A DNA stretch of 64,000 nt from SIG452 sp045631485 (GCA_045631485.1 JAZQUU010000039.1:186001-250000); one strand, 5' to 3'; numbered from the stretch's first letter, positions 44,062 to 53,021 are shown. Notes: generated by a model from the sequence alone, not told the origin. Made by a program: numbers and translations.

Positions 44062-44102
44062 AAAAAAAGACAATGAAAAATCAATTTCATTGTCCTTTTT
44101 TT
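44062..44102 (-). terminator. Terminator of the ECF transporter operon
   Basis: Minus strand stem GACAATGAAA / TTTCATTGTC followed by eight Ts, just beyond the transporter stop codon. Confidence 0.9.
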
Positions 44103-44108
44103 GGATAG

Positions 44109-46781
44109 TTAGCGTTCTATCAAGCCGTATTTTAATTTGATTCGTTCCAGTTTTTCCATCATAGGTTCTGAGAGAAACCAAAGGAAAAATGCCGTGGAAA
44201 GCGAATGCAGCAAATCAAAAGAAAATCCCGTCACATAAGATGTGAGAATCATTTCTTGTGTAACAACATTCTGCCACACAATCACCGAGGCAGGATTCAT
44301 AATACCTCCGTAAATGAAAAAGGTAGCAAAAAAGCCAAACACACAAAGAGAACTTTTGGTTTTGCGCAAAAATCCTTTTTTAAAACAAATACCTGCCAAA
44401 AATCCGATGATACCAAAGCTGAACATCTGCCAGGGTGTTAAGGGTCCTTGTCCAAAAAAGAAGTTGGAAACAAATCCCGTCACCGCACCAACCAGAAAGC
44501 CTGTTTCACCGCCAAAGCAAACACCTGCAATAATTACCAGCGCAGTTACGGGTTTAAATTGAGGAATCATTGCAAACGCTCCTCTTCCCGCCACCGCTAT
44601 CGCACATAAAACACTAATAACAACCACTTCTCTTGCTTGGGGTTTTCTGCTTTCAAACACCATACAAAACGGGATGACGGTTTCCAAAATAATCAGTAAA
44701 CTGATAAAATAATACTTTCTGTCACCAAACAAATAAGAACCCACATAAATTGTCAACGGTATCAGAAGTAGAATCAGAAACGCCGCCACAAGGGTTCGTT
44801 TTCCTAACTTTCTGTCTGTGCGAGGTGTTTGTATCACCTCGACACCAAGCTCTCGTTTCGGGAAAAAGCAAAGGCAGGCGGCCACGATTTCCAAAACAGC
44901 AAAAATCTGCCAGGTATCCAATTCCAAAAAGCCGAGATTCCCGAATCCCAACAAATCAATATCCCCATAATAAAATAAGGATGTCAAAAGAAATAAGAAC
45001 GAAAAAATGCTTCCGAGAACAATTCTCACGGGAGATAATTTTTTTTCTGTTTTTTTGGGTTTGTTTTCGTGGTCAATGTGATGAAAGTCAATTGTTTTGG
45101 TCTGTTTTTCTCGCTTTTTTACGGTTCCCCCGCAAGCTTTCACAATATCTTCCGCCAACACCGCATCGGGCAAGCAGGTTCTTGCCATACGATTGGCAGC
45201 GGTGGTATAAAAATTCTTCCCGGAAAAAAACGCTCTTGGAGTATCCGAGGATGTGATGGTGCCATCAAACATCAATGCACATCTGTCGGCATATTCTGCA
45301 CAGAATTCAATATCGTGAGATACCATAAACACGGTAACTCCGTGTGCTTTTAAATCCATCAGGATATCTGCAAATTCTTCTTTAAAATGAGCATCCATCC
45401 CTTTGGTAGGTTCATCCAACAATAAAATTTCGGGCTCTGTTAACAGAATTTTTGCCAAAGCGGCTCTCTGTTGTTCCCCGCCGGATAAATCATAGGGATG
45501 ACTGTCCAAAAGCGATTCAATTCTGCAAAGTGCTGCAATATTGTGCACTTTTGTCTCTTTTTCTTCTTTGGTGAGTTTTTGTTCAGACAGTATCTCCATC
45601 AAATCGAGATACACCGTTTTCTTAACAAACACACTTTGAGGATTCTGAGGAAGAACACCAAGCTGACCACGGTATAAATTTTTGATTTTGGAAATTTTCT
45701 GACCGTTTATCAGCACTTCGCCTCTATACGGGTTATATAGTCCCGACAACAAAGAAAGAGCCGTGGTTTTCCCCGTTCCGTTTCCGCCAACCAGGCAGAA
45801 CAATTCCGAACGTTTAACACTCACATTTAAGCCTTTTATTATATCGGCGGAATTCTTTTCGTAGCGGAACCAGGCATCTTTTAATTCCAAAACGGTTTCC
45901 CCTGCTTTTGCAGGCTCATCATTTGGAATCACCGAAGCATTTAACACAGTTTCATTCGCAAAGGTTTCCAGCCAGGTTCTTCCCTCTCTGACGGTTAACG
46001 GACAAGGCAAACTGTTTTTCACGCAGCCGTGTATTCTCATCGGAGTGGGCAACGCGTCATACATATCGTGATTCTTTTCCCGTAAGAGTTTTCCCACTTC
46101 TTTTGACGGGGCATCTGCAATAATTTCTCCCTCGTCCATCACAATCACTCTGTCTGCCAAAGGAAAAGCATCTTCCAGACGATGTTCGGTGAGAATCACG
46201 GTAGTGCCGAGTTCACGATTGATTTTCTCCAACGTCTTTAAGAACTCGCTTGCAGCAATCGGGTCCAACTGACTGGTAGGTTCATCCAGTATCAGTACGG
46301 AAGGTTGCATTGCCATTACGGAAGCCAGATTCAACAGTTGCTTTTGTCCGCCCGAAAGCTCGCAAACATTTTTATAAAACCAGGTTTGAATCCCGAAAAA
46401 AGATGCCATTTCGGAAACTCTGGTGCGAATTTCATTCTGCTTGTAGCCAAGACTTTCCAGCCCGAATGCCAATTCGTGCCACACTTTATCGGTCACAATC
46501 TGATTATCGGGATTCTGCATCACAAAGCCAATGCCGGATGCCTGTTCTTTGGTATCATATTCCGCTAAGGGTTTTCCGTGAAACAATATCGTTCCGCTTA
46601 GTTCTCCAAAAGGCGATAAAGAGGATTTTAACAATCGAAGCAAAGTGGTTTTTCCGCATCCCGACTTTCCGCATATCAAAACAAATTCGCCTCGGTTTAC
46701 GGTGAAACTGATATCAGAAAGCGCTTTATCGCATCGGTTCGGATAACTGAAATTTAAATGTTCGACCTTAAAAGTTTCCAT
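44109..46781 (-). CDS. Fused ECF transporter: two ATPase domains plus S-component
   Basis: 890 residues. NBD1 (1-225): CGKSGCGKTTLL, ELSGGQKQLLNLA, LILDEPTSQLD. NBD2 (about 290-510): VGGNGTGKTTALS, DLSGGEQQRAALA, LLLDEPTKGMD. After a charged linker, about eight membrane helices follow (about 585-885), the last part being an ECF S-component-like domain (FAMIPQFKPVTALVIIAG, FFFGQGPLTPWQMFSFGIIGFLAG). So EcfA, EcfA' and the substrate-binding S unit are one chain. ATG 46781 has GGGAGGTG upstream. Overlaps EcfT by 28 bases. The cobalamin riboswitch upstream makes B12 or a precursor the likely substrate (inference). Confidence 0.92.
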   Translation of the reverse strand: METFKVEHLNFSYPNRCDKALSDISFTVNRGEFVLICGKSGCGKTTLLRLLKSSLSPFGELSGTILFHGKPLAEYDTKEQASGIGFVMQNPDNQIVTDKVWHELAFGLESLGYKQNEIRTRVSEMASFFGIQTWFYKNVCELSGGQKQLLNLASVMAMQPSVLILDEPTSQLDPIAASEFLKTLEKINRELGTTVILTEHRLEDAFPLADRVIVMDEGEIIADAPSKEVGKLLREKNHDMYDALPTPMRIHGCVKNSLPCPLTVREGRTWLETFANETVLNASVIPNDEPAKAGETVLELKDAWFRYEKNSADIIKGLNVSVKRSELFCLVGGNGTGKTTALSLLSGLYNPYRGEVLINGQKISKIKNLYRGQLGVLPQNPQSVFVKKTVYLDLMEILSEQKLTKEEKETKVHNIAALCRIESLLDSHPYDLSGGEQQRAALAKILLTEPEILLLDEPTKGMDAHFKEEFADILMDLKAHGVTVFMVSHDIEFCAEYADRCALMFDGTITSSDTPRAFFSGKNFYTTAANRMARTCLPDAVLAEDIVKACGGTVKKREKQTKTIDFHHIDHENKPKKTEKKLSPVRIVLGSIFSFLFLLTSLFYYGDIDLLGFGNLGFLELDTWQIFAVLEIVAACLCFFPKRELGVEVIQTPRTDRKLGKRTLVAAFLILLLIPLTIYVGSYLFGDRKYYFISLLIILETVIPFCMVFESRKPQAREVVVISVLCAIAVAGRGAFAMIPQFKPVTALVIIAGVCFGGETGFLVGAVTGFVSNFFFGQGPLTPWQMFSFGIIGFLAGICFKKGFLRKTKSSLCVFGFFATFFIYGGIMNPASVIVWQNVVTQEMILTSYVTGFSFDLLHSLSTAFFLWFLSEPMMEKLERIKLKYGLIER

Positions 46782-47641
46782 CTTCTCACCTCCCAAAATT
46801 CAATGATAATCGGACTGACACATAACAACAAATATGCCAAAAATAAACTAATGGAAAATATGGAGGGTTCTGCCCCTTTTACAGACGGAAAATATCCAAA
46901 TGACAATTTCCCCATCACACTTCCCAAAAGCACATAAATTCCCAAAAACAAAATCCAAAATAATGCTTTTTTATCCCGTTTATCAAAGGTAAAAACAGAA
47001 TATGCGGTTCTTCCCGGGATGCCGTATCCGCGGGATTTCATACTGTCTGCAGTTTCAATGGCATTTTCCAGGGACCAGGTTGTCATAATTGATAAAATAT
47101 TCAAGCCATGTTTTGCCCGTTGCAGGATAGTGCTGTTTGACACATCACGTCCCATCGTCCGTTGAGCATTGGCAACCACCTTAAGCCGTGCTTTGAATCC
47201 GGGCACAAAACGAAGTGTCATTGAAATCACCAAAGATAATCCCGGAATCAGTTTTCCAAACAGATAAATAAATTTGTCACCGGTCATTACCTCATTGTAA
47301 CAGGAAAAATGACAAATCACACTGACTAACATCACTGCCGCAGAAATTCCGTATAAAATAGATTCCAACGTCAGCGGATTATTGTCGGGAAGATACGTTA
47401 ACACCGTGATTCCCTCGTGGTTGAACATTGGATTTAACAACGCCGTGACAACAATCATGGGAATCATATATAACAAATTGGTTCTGATGGCTTTTTTCCC
47501 TTTTAACATCACCGAATAAACAAATCCAGATACCAATGAAATTCCAAGGCAGACAGGATGCAAAAAGAAGCAGGAAAACCCAATCACAAACACAAAATAG
47601 ATAAAGTTTACAATGGGATGGTATGTTTTAAATTCGTTCAT
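46754..47641 (-). CDS. ecfT: ECF transporter transmembrane subunit EcfT
   Basis: 295 residues with about five to six helices. The coupling-helix motif SMKSRGYGIPGRTAYS (A-R-G-type, near residue 200) binds the ATPase groove. The frame is open to 47746, but AAAAGGAGGG just before ATG 47641 fixes the start and leaves the riboswitch terminator outside the gene. First gene of the two-gene operon. Confidence 0.92.
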   Translation of the reverse strand: MNEFKTYHPIVNFIYFVFVIGFSCFFLHPVCLGISLVSGFVYSVMLKGKKAIRTNLLYMIPMIVVTALLNPMFNHEGITVLTYLPDNNPLTLESILYGISAAVMLVSVICHFSCYNEVMTGDKFIYLFGKLIPGLSLVISMTLRFVPGFKARLKVVANAQRTMGRDVSNSTILQRAKHGLNILSIMTTWSLENAIETADSMKSRGYGIPGRTAYSVFTFDKRDKKALFWILFLGIYVLLGSVMGKLSFGYFPSVKGAEPSIFSISLFLAYLLLCVSPIIIEFWEVRRWKLLRSNI

Positions 47642-47707
47642 AGATCTGCCCTCCTTTTTTTGGTATCTTTTGTTTTTTGGTATCTTTTTATATCTGAAAT
47701 TTGCAAT

Positions 47708-47747
47708 AAAAAAACCGCGGTAACTTTTTATTTCAAAAATTACCACA
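47708..47747 (-). terminator. Riboswitch-controlled intrinsic terminator upstream of ecfT
   Basis: Minus strand stem CTGTGGTAA-TTTTT / AAAAAGTTACCGCGG then seven Ts, 67 bases before ecfT. Being between the aptamer and the ribosome site, it is the natural expression platform. Confidence 0.88.
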
Positions 47748-47764
47748 GCCTGTGTTTTTTCTGT

Positions 47765-48036
47765 GCTTCATCACAATTCGGTTGCCAACAACCGAAAATG
47801 CTATCAAAATGATAAACATCAAAGCAGGTCTTGTGACTCGCATCATATAGACTTAAAAATCTGCATTTTTGTATCCTGCCTTCTCAGTTTCCCAATGGCC
47901 GGCTTTCGCCAACGGATACAAAAACTTCGATGCATACACCGACAGTTTACCGCAGGGGACTCGCACCCCATTCCCTTTTTCACCGATGACACCTTGCAAA
48001 ATGCTTTTACGGCATCATCAACACTTTGTGTGACAA
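47765..48036 (-). ncRNA. Cobalamin riboswitch (transcription-attenuation type)
   Basis: On the minus strand the conserved B12-box pieces occur in order: GCATTTTGCAAGGTG, AAAGGGAATGGGGTGCGAGT, CCCCTGCGG, ACTGTCGG, GCCATTGGGAAACTGAGAAG, GGCAGGATACA, and a closing GAGTCACAAGACCTGC. A hairpin CGGTTGTTGGCAACCG (about 47779-47794) follows, and then the terminator. Expected logic: adenosyl- or another cobalamin bound, terminator forms, transporter off. Confidence 0.9.
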
Positions 48037-48054
48037 TATTCAATTTATTTTTTT

Positions 48055-48083
48055 ATTTTACCATACTGAATATAAAAAGTCAA
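48055..48083 (-). promoter_or_regulatory. SigA promoter of the riboswitch/ECF operon
   Basis: Minus strand TTGACT, 17-base spacer, TAAAAT, about 20 bases before the aptamer. Confidence 0.9.
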
Positions 48084-48106
48084 GAAAAAAGAAGCAGATT
48101 AAAAAA

Positions 48107-48139
48107 CGGTAATAAAAAAACTATCCATTACCGTTGTTT
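48107..48139 (-). terminator. Terminator of the broken SLH gene
   Basis: Minus strand stem AACGGTAAT / ATTACCGTT around GGATAGTTTTTTT, then TTTT. It has outlived the gene it served. Confidence 0.8.
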
Positions 48140-48145
48140 TCGTTT

Positions 48146-48612
48146 TTATTTGAATGCTCTGTATAAGAAGGTCATAATTTGTGCTCTGGTGCAACTGTCA
48201 TCAGGAGAGAAGGTGACGGGAGTGGTACCGGTGGTGATTCCCTTTTCCAACGCCCAGGCAACTGCATCTCTGTAATTGGCATCCTCGGGGATATCGGTAA
48301 AAGGAAGACCCTTTCTGTCTACCGGGCATAAATTGTGTTATTGCTGTTGGTATACTTAGCGGCAGGATATTTTTGTATTTTGCTATAATTATCAACATAC
48401 AAATCATACTTCGGCGATACCGGATAGGTCCCCTGCTTTAAAGTCTGCGTGTCATAAGAGTCCGGGTCAAGCGGAAACCCAAACATCTCAAGAGCATTTT
48501 GCTGAGAGGAAACATTCTCTGCAGCATTTACGCTACCCGGAAGAAATGACATCAGCATGACAAAGCTTACCATTAAGGTTAAGATTTTTTCATACTTTCT
48601 ACATTCTTTCAT
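48146..48612 (-). pseudogene. Broken secreted protein with C-terminal SLH domain
   Basis: Two out-of-frame pieces. The 5' piece (48319-48612, 97 codons) has a signal peptide (ILTLMVSFVMLMSFLPGSVNA) and a short mature part (MFGFPLDPDSYDTQTLKQG). The 3' piece (48146 to about 48318), in another frame, encodes a clear last SLH repeat: LPFTDIPEDANYRDAVAWAL, then KGITTGTTPVTFSPDDSCTR and AQIMTFLYRAFK before the stop. The middle of the gene is missing, so an internal deletion with frameshift is the simplest reading. The intact parent would be a surface protein held by SLH repeats. Confidence 0.8.
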
Positions 48613-48620
48613 TTTATCTC

Positions 48621-48649
48621 TTGCAATTTTTAATATACTATGCTATAAT
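48621..48649 (+). promoter_or_regulatory. SigA promoter of the MerR gene, with 5' hairpin
   Basis: TTGCAA, 17-base spacer, perfect TATAAT. The transcript would start at or next to a perfect hairpin GCATCGTAC-ACCACG-GTACGATGC (48656-48679). A second possible promoter (TTGACA 48709, 17 bases, TAATTT) lies nearer the gene. Confidence 0.75.
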
Positions 48650-48763
48650 AGTTACGCATCGTACACCACGGTACGATGCAATAGCTTTTTAAAAATTTTC
48701 TTGTTTTTTTGACATTTTTTTTAAGTATTGTTAATTTTTTTTACAGAAACGAGGTTTCCCCCA

Positions 48764-49531
48764 ATGAATCACCAGAATTTATTTTCCATCGGCGAAGTGG
48801 CAAAAGCCGTTGGAATCACCAGAAAAACCATTTTAAATTATGAAACTAAAGGCTTGATTAAGCCCGACAAAAAAGACGGGCATACCGCCAACCGTTACTA
48901 CACCATTGACACCTTTACCCAAATCAGAAGCATTCGGGTATTTCAGGATTTGGGTCTGTCGCTCAATGAAATCCGTGAATATTTTAATGGTGAATCCGAC
49001 TTGGAACCGATGATTCAACGATTGGAAAAAATGAGAGACGAGCTTACTCTCACCATCGAAAAATTACAAGAAAGATGTCAAAAAAACAATGATAGCATAA
49101 AAAAAATCACCATCGAGCCGCAAACTATTTACTGCCGTTGCTACAATTCTTCCACCATTGCCGATAAAACCAATTTATTGCGGGATACAGCATTGGAAGC
49201 AATGAAAAAGCACGGCACCGATACCACAAGAAGAATGTATTTTACCGCGCATTCTGCCAAAAATCCCACAGAAATTTCGTACTGTGTTGCCGTGCCGAGT
49301 GAAAGTGAAGGAGAATTTATTCAAAAACTTCCTAAATTAAAAGCCATTTCCCTCTTTCATCACGGTGCTTATGAAGAAATTCCCGATGCAAGAAAACGCC
49401 TGATTACATACGCCGAAGAAAACAATCTGAAGCTTTCGGGAGTGTTTCGGAATCTTTACCTGGAGGGACCGCCGCAGCATAAAGACCCCCGCAAATTTAT
49501 TACGCAGATTATTGCCATTTTAGAAGCATAA
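48764..49531 (+). CDS. MerR-family regulator with GyrI-like effector domain
   Basis: 255 residues from ATG 48764 (GAGG at 48750-48753). The winged helix is FSIGEVAKAVGITRKTILNY with the wing IKPDKKDGHTANRYY (5-50), a dimerising coiled coil follows (about 80-115), and the C-terminal half (about 120-255) matches a GyrI/BmrR-type small-molecule domain (CVAVPSESEGEFIQKLPKLK, FHHGAYEEIPDA, LYLEGPPQHKDPRKFITQI). Typically senses drugs or other hydrophobic ligands and activates an efflux gene; no such gene is adjacent, only the SLH remnant, so the target is unknown. Confidence 0.9.
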   Translation: MNHQNLFSIGEVAKAVGITRKTILNYETKGLIKPDKKDGHTANRYYTIDTFTQIRSIRVFQDLGLSLNEIREYFNGESDLEPMIQRLEKMRDELTLTIEKLQERCQKNNDSIKKITIEPQTIYCRCYNSSTIADKTNLLRDTALEAMKKHGTDTTRRMYFTAHSAKNPTEISYCVAVPSESEGEFIQKLPKLKAISLFHHGAYEEIPDARKRLITYAEENNLKLSGVFRNLYLEGPPQHKDPRKFITQIIAILEA

Positions 49532-49569
49532 AAAAATCCTGTAACCCATCGTCGGTTACAGGATTTTTT
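49531..49569 (+). terminator. Terminator between the MerR gene and hydrogenase gene
   Basis: Stem AAAAAATCCTGTAACC / GGTTACAGGATTTTTT around CATCGTC; symmetric, serves both convergent genes. Confidence 0.92.
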
Positions 49570-49578
49570 GTTTTTTTG

Positions 49579-51000
49579 CTATCGCAACATGGAAACGGAA
49601 TCCGAAATTGTTTTTTCGCAGGCTTCTTTGCCGTATTTATCTACTTCCGCTTTGTTTTTTTCGCCGTGAGTTAAGCAACCGGCTCCGCCGATACAACCTC
49701 CCACACACGCCATACCTTCAATGAAATTGGCATCTAAAATATTTTTGCTTTTCTTTAAAAGCGCCACCTTACAAGCCTCAATGCCGTCGCAGGCAACCGC
49801 TTTTAAATCAAAATCAATATTCTGCTCTTTCAACGCCTGCGCCACCGCATCGGACAAACCACCGGAACGGGCAAAGATTCTGCCAAAATAGGAAGCGTTG
49901 TCCAAGGTGTCTTCCGCAAGGGTTGTGATATCCAAATCCTTACTGTCGTACAACGCCTGGAGTTCTTCAAAGGTCAGTACGGCATCCACATAAGGCTTCA
50001 CGGTGTCTAACTGAGCTTCCCTTTTCTTCGCCGTGCAGGGACCCACAAACACCACTTTTGCCGTGGGATCTTTTTGCTTAATATGCTTTGCCAGGGTTGC
50101 CATAGGGGAAAGATTTTGAGAAATATACTGTGCCAAATCGGGGAAAGCAGTGTTCACATATCGCACAAATGCAGGGCAACAGGAACTGATTAAAAATCCT
50201 TTTTCCGAGAGTTCTTTTGCTTCTGCCAAAGCTACCATATCCGCTCCCAATGCCGCCTCTAAAACGGTGTGAAATCCAAGTTCTTTTAATCCTGAAATCA
50301 CCTGCCCTAATTTGGCATAGGTGAACTGACTGGAAACAGAGGGTGCAACAATTGCATACACTTTGTATGCTTGGTTATCCTTACTTTTTTTGATAAGATC
50401 AATTACTTCCAGAATGTATGACTTATCTAAAACCGCTCCGAACGGACATTGATATACACAAGAACCGCAGGAAATACATTTATCGTTGTTGATTGCCGCC
50501 GCGTGATTATCATTATTGGAAATTGCTTTGATTTTACAAGCTTTCTGACAAGGACGTTTACGGTTCATAATTGCAGAATACGGACAAACCTTTGCACAAA
50601 GCCCGCATTCCACACATTTGGATTTATCAATATGTGCCACATGGTTACTGTCAAAGGAAATGGCACCTTTTTTACACACATCTTCGCAACGATGTGCCAG
50701 ACATCCTCTGCAGGATTCGGTTACCACATATCCGCCTTCGGGACATTCGTCGCAGGCAAGTTCGATAACTTCAATCACGTTGGGATTTTTTGCATCTCCC
50801 CCAATGGCGATTTTCACACGCTCCGAAACATCCGCCCGTTCCTTATACACGCAGCAACGCATGGTGGGCACTTTTCCGGGGACAATGTTTTTGGGAATCT
50901 GAGTGATATCTGCCAAAAGAGTGTCATTCCAGGCAGATTTTGCAACCTCACGAAGCACTTTATAATTTAAATATTGGATTTTGGTATCAAATTTTCTCAA
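49579..51000 (-). CDS. Monomeric [FeFe]-hydrogenase, group-B-like
   Basis: 473 residues. Ferredoxin part (about 80-200) with many cysteines: ACDECPEGG, SCRGCLAHRCEDVC, KCVECGLCAKVCPYSA, KCISCGSCVYQCPFGA. H-cluster part with SSCCPAF (L1, near 270), VGPCTAKK (L2, near 325) and ACVGGCIGGAGC (L3, near 435). All four cluster-binding cysteines are present. The layout without an N-terminal NuoG-like extension suits the poorly studied group B enzymes. Start is a TTG at 51000 with AAGGAGAG seven bases upstream. It likely couples ferredoxin to H2, but direction of use is unknown. HydEFG maturases are not in the window. Confidence 0.88.
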   Translation of the reverse strand: MRKFDTKIQYLNYKVLREVAKSAWNDTLLADITQIPKNIVPGKVPTMRCCVYKERADVSERVKIAIGGDAKNPNVIEVIELACDECPEGGYVVTESCRGCLAHRCEDVCKKGAISFDSNHVAHIDKSKCVECGLCAKVCPYSAIMNRKRPCQKACKIKAISNNDNHAAAINNDKCISCGSCVYQCPFGAVLDKSYILEVIDLIKKSKDNQAYKVYAIVAPSVSSQFTYAKLGQVISGLKELGFHTVLEAALGADMVALAEAKELSEKGFLISSCCPAFVRYVNTAFPDLAQYISQNLSPMATLAKHIKQKDPTAKVVFVGPCTAKKREAQLDTVKPYVDAVLTFEELQALYDSKDLDITTLAEDTLDNASYFGRIFARSGGLSDAVAQALKEQNIDFDLKAVACDGIEACKVALLKKSKNILDANFIEGMACVGGCIGGAGCLTHGEKNKAEVDKYGKEACEKTISDSVSMLR

Positions 51001-51130
51001 GGCTTTTCTCTCCTTAAAATCAGATTACCTTCTGTTTGAATACACGAAAGCTTTGCACATCCTCGTTATTATACAACATAATTTCAAAACAGTCAATCAT
51101 CTGCGGTGATTTTTTGTAAAAATATGTCAC

Positions 51131-51170
51131 AAAAAAGCGCTGCCTTTTTTGTGAAAAGCAACGCTCTTTT
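51131..51170 (-). terminator. Terminator after the YolD-like gene
   Basis: Minus strand stem AGCGTTGC / GCAGCGCT followed by TTTTTT; it covers the last codon of the gene. Confidence 0.8.
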
Positions 51171-51570
51171 ATTCTGTAATTTCTAAAGATACTATGTCCG
51201 AAATAAAAATTTCGGTCCCCTCCGACAATATCAAACGGCGGTCGGATGTGCGAATTTTTTTAAGAATTCCCCTCACGGTAACATAAGCACCGCCCTGCTT
51301 TTTGGTATCGGGAATATAGTAAGTGACCGATATGTTCACTTGTTCCGACAGATGCTCAAAAAGATACTGTAGGGTGCGGTTTATTTCCTCCTGCTCGGAT
51401 TCGGAAAGCACAATTTTCCCGTCGGTTAAACGGGCGGTTTCCGAAATTGCTTCCTCGTGCCCTGTCAATGCGGCAAAGGGTGCAAACTGTGCTCCCCGAA
51501 GCACCGGGTCGGGAAACGCTTTTTCAATTTCGGGATTGGGATACGGCATATTGATCATATTTCTGTACAA
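51169..51570 (-). CDS. YolD-like protein, partner of Y-family polymerase
   Basis: 133 residues. The segment DPVLRGAQFAPFAALTGHEE is typical of the short proteins encoded next to UmuC/DinB-type polymerases in Clostridia; the C-terminal half (about 75-133) is a small beta domain (YVTVRGILKKIRTSDRRLIL). Probably helps lesion bypass, mechanism unknown. Start uncertain: TTG 51570 has AGGTG six bases upstream; an ATG at 51558 is the alternative. Here it is separated from the polymerase gene by two unrelated genes. Confidence 0.72.
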   Translation of the reverse strand: MYRNMINMPYPNPEIEKAFPDPVLRGAQFAPFAALTGHEEAISETARLTDGKIVLSESEQEEINRTLQYLFEHLSEQVNISVTYYIPDTKKQGGAYVTVRGILKKIRTSDRRLILSEGTEIFISDIVSLEITE

Positions 51571-51636
51571 AAAAATCACCTACGCTTTCTTGATATTTAT
51601 TTTTAACTGCTGCCTTTTTCTCAAAAAAGCTACTAA

Positions 51637-52275
51637 CTATTTTTTAACACACAAAGAATGATAGATTAACACAAGTCCGCTACTAAGCAGTGCACCGCCG
51701 ATAATATCGGAAAACCAATGCACACCAGAAAGCAGTCTCGCTATTACCATAAAAGAAACAAATGTAACAATCAGAATACTTACACATTTCTTAAGCCCAA
51801 TATTTTTGATGCGTAACTTAAACTGCATTATGGCAGTTGGCATCACACACATTACGAGCATAGTCGTTGACGAGGGATATGACGCTTCTAAATTGCCGTT
51901 TATCAGTATTGGTCTGTAATTTACAACGAATATTTCAAAGAAGATATACGCTGCCATCACAATAATATAGAATCCGCCAAGGGTGAGAATGCTATAATCA
52001 ACCTTAAAAAGATTTCTTCTCTTAATCCACTCACAAAGCCCGAGTATGCCAAACCCCATGATAAAACAGATTGGAACAAGACCAAGCCAATCCGTAATGG
52101 TGTAGAGCGGCATATGCACTCCTGTGATGCTGTGAACCATTTTGTTCAGTGTTGCAAAACCGACACTTGAACCTTGTGGGCCGATTGCTCCCACATCAAC
52201 AAACTGAAGAGCTACTGTCCAAATAAGGAATAATGCAAGTAACCCTGACCCAATGTAACAACTTTTTCTTTTCAT
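51637..52275 (-). CDS. PAP2-superfamily membrane protein
   Basis: 212 residues, about six helices. Phosphatase motifs are partly kept: NYRPIL (first Arg-Pro part), SYPSSTTM (motif 2, usually PSGH; the general-acid His is a Thr here) and RLLSGVHWFSDIIGG (motif 3, R...H...D complete). Probably acts on a lipid phosphate at the outer face, but activity is doubtful without the motif 2 His. ATG 52275 has GGAGG upstream. Pairs with the XRE gene 106 bases upstream. Confidence 0.82.
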   Translation of the reverse strand: MKRKSCYIGSGLLALFLIWTVALQFVDVGAIGPQGSSVGFATLNKMVHSITGVHMPLYTITDWLGLVPICFIMGFGILGLCEWIKRRNLFKVDYSILTLGGFYIIVMAAYIFFEIFVVNYRPILINGNLEASYPSSTTMLVMCVMPTAIMQFKLRIKNIGLKKCVSILIVTFVSFMVIARLLSGVHWFSDIIGGALLSSGLVLIYHSLCVKK

Positions 52276-52380
52276 TTTGAAGCCTCCCTGATTTGTATTT
52301 GACTTTCGCCTGAATACACTTTACAGGAAGGTATATAAAAGTTCAAGAATCGCACCGTCACATGGGTGATACTTTCCGTG

Positions 52381-52986
52381 TCATTGCCATTTGATAAGCG
52401 TTAACGCCTTTATCACAAGGAATATGAACAAGAAAACTCCTGCATAGACCTGAGAGCTGATAATAAACAAAAGCACTGCAACAACATTTAATATCAGTGA
52501 TATTTTATCTCTGTTTTTCACCCAAAATACTTTCTGACAATTTTGAAATGTAAGAGTCAGGATGCCATATACTGCAATGCTGATTACAATAGCATAGTAC
52601 GAAAGTCTTAAATAGGTCGCAATTCCGTTTAAGGAAAGAAGCGAAACTTCCTGCACAATTCCATTGGCTTTTTGTCCGAAAAATGGCAGAAAAAAGAATA
52701 TCAAAACGCTTATATCTAAAAGACCAAAGACAAGGCTTCGCAAATGCTTTTCTTTTTGTTTATTATCTTCTTCAGCGATACTCAGAACTTCGTTGCTTGA
52801 AAGAAGTTCATCTATTGTCACCGAAAAATACTTCGCTATTTCCTTAAGCGAGGCTAAGCTTGGATATCCTCTGCCTGATTCCCACTTTGAAATTGCTGTG
52901 CGGGACACATACAGAGCTTCCGCAAGTTCTTCTTGTGTAAGTCCTTTCTTTTTTCTTAATTCCTGTAATTTTTCGTAAAATTCCAT
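52381..52986 (-). CDS. XRE-family regulator with C-terminal membrane domain
   Basis: 201 residues. The HTH is at 1-60 (LQELRKKKGLTQEELAEALY, VSRTAISKWESGRGYPSLAS), followed by about four hydrophobic helices (about 85-200). Membrane-tethered HTH proteins of this build are common in Clostridia and usually control a neighbour. The neighbour here is the PAP2 gene. GGAG lies six bases before ATG 52986. It ends the block that splits the YolD-like gene from the polymerase. Confidence 0.87.
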   Translation of the reverse strand: MEFYEKLQELRKKKGLTQEELAEALYVSRTAISKWESGRGYPSLASLKEIAKYFSVTIDELLSSNEVLSIAEEDNKQKEKHLRSLVFGLLDISVLIFFFLPFFGQKANGIVQEVSLLSLNGIATYLRLSYYAIVISIAVYGILTLTFQNCQKVFWVKNRDKISLILNVVAVLLFIISSQVYAGVFLFIFLVIKALTLIKWQ

Positions 52987-53021
52987 AGGTCACTCCATGA
53001 TTTATACTCTGATTCAAATTG

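Noticed and set aside
44750..45353. Plus-strand frames opposite the ECF ATPase gene
   Set aside because: Antisense to the second ATPase domain and linker, no ribosome site, low-complexity composition.
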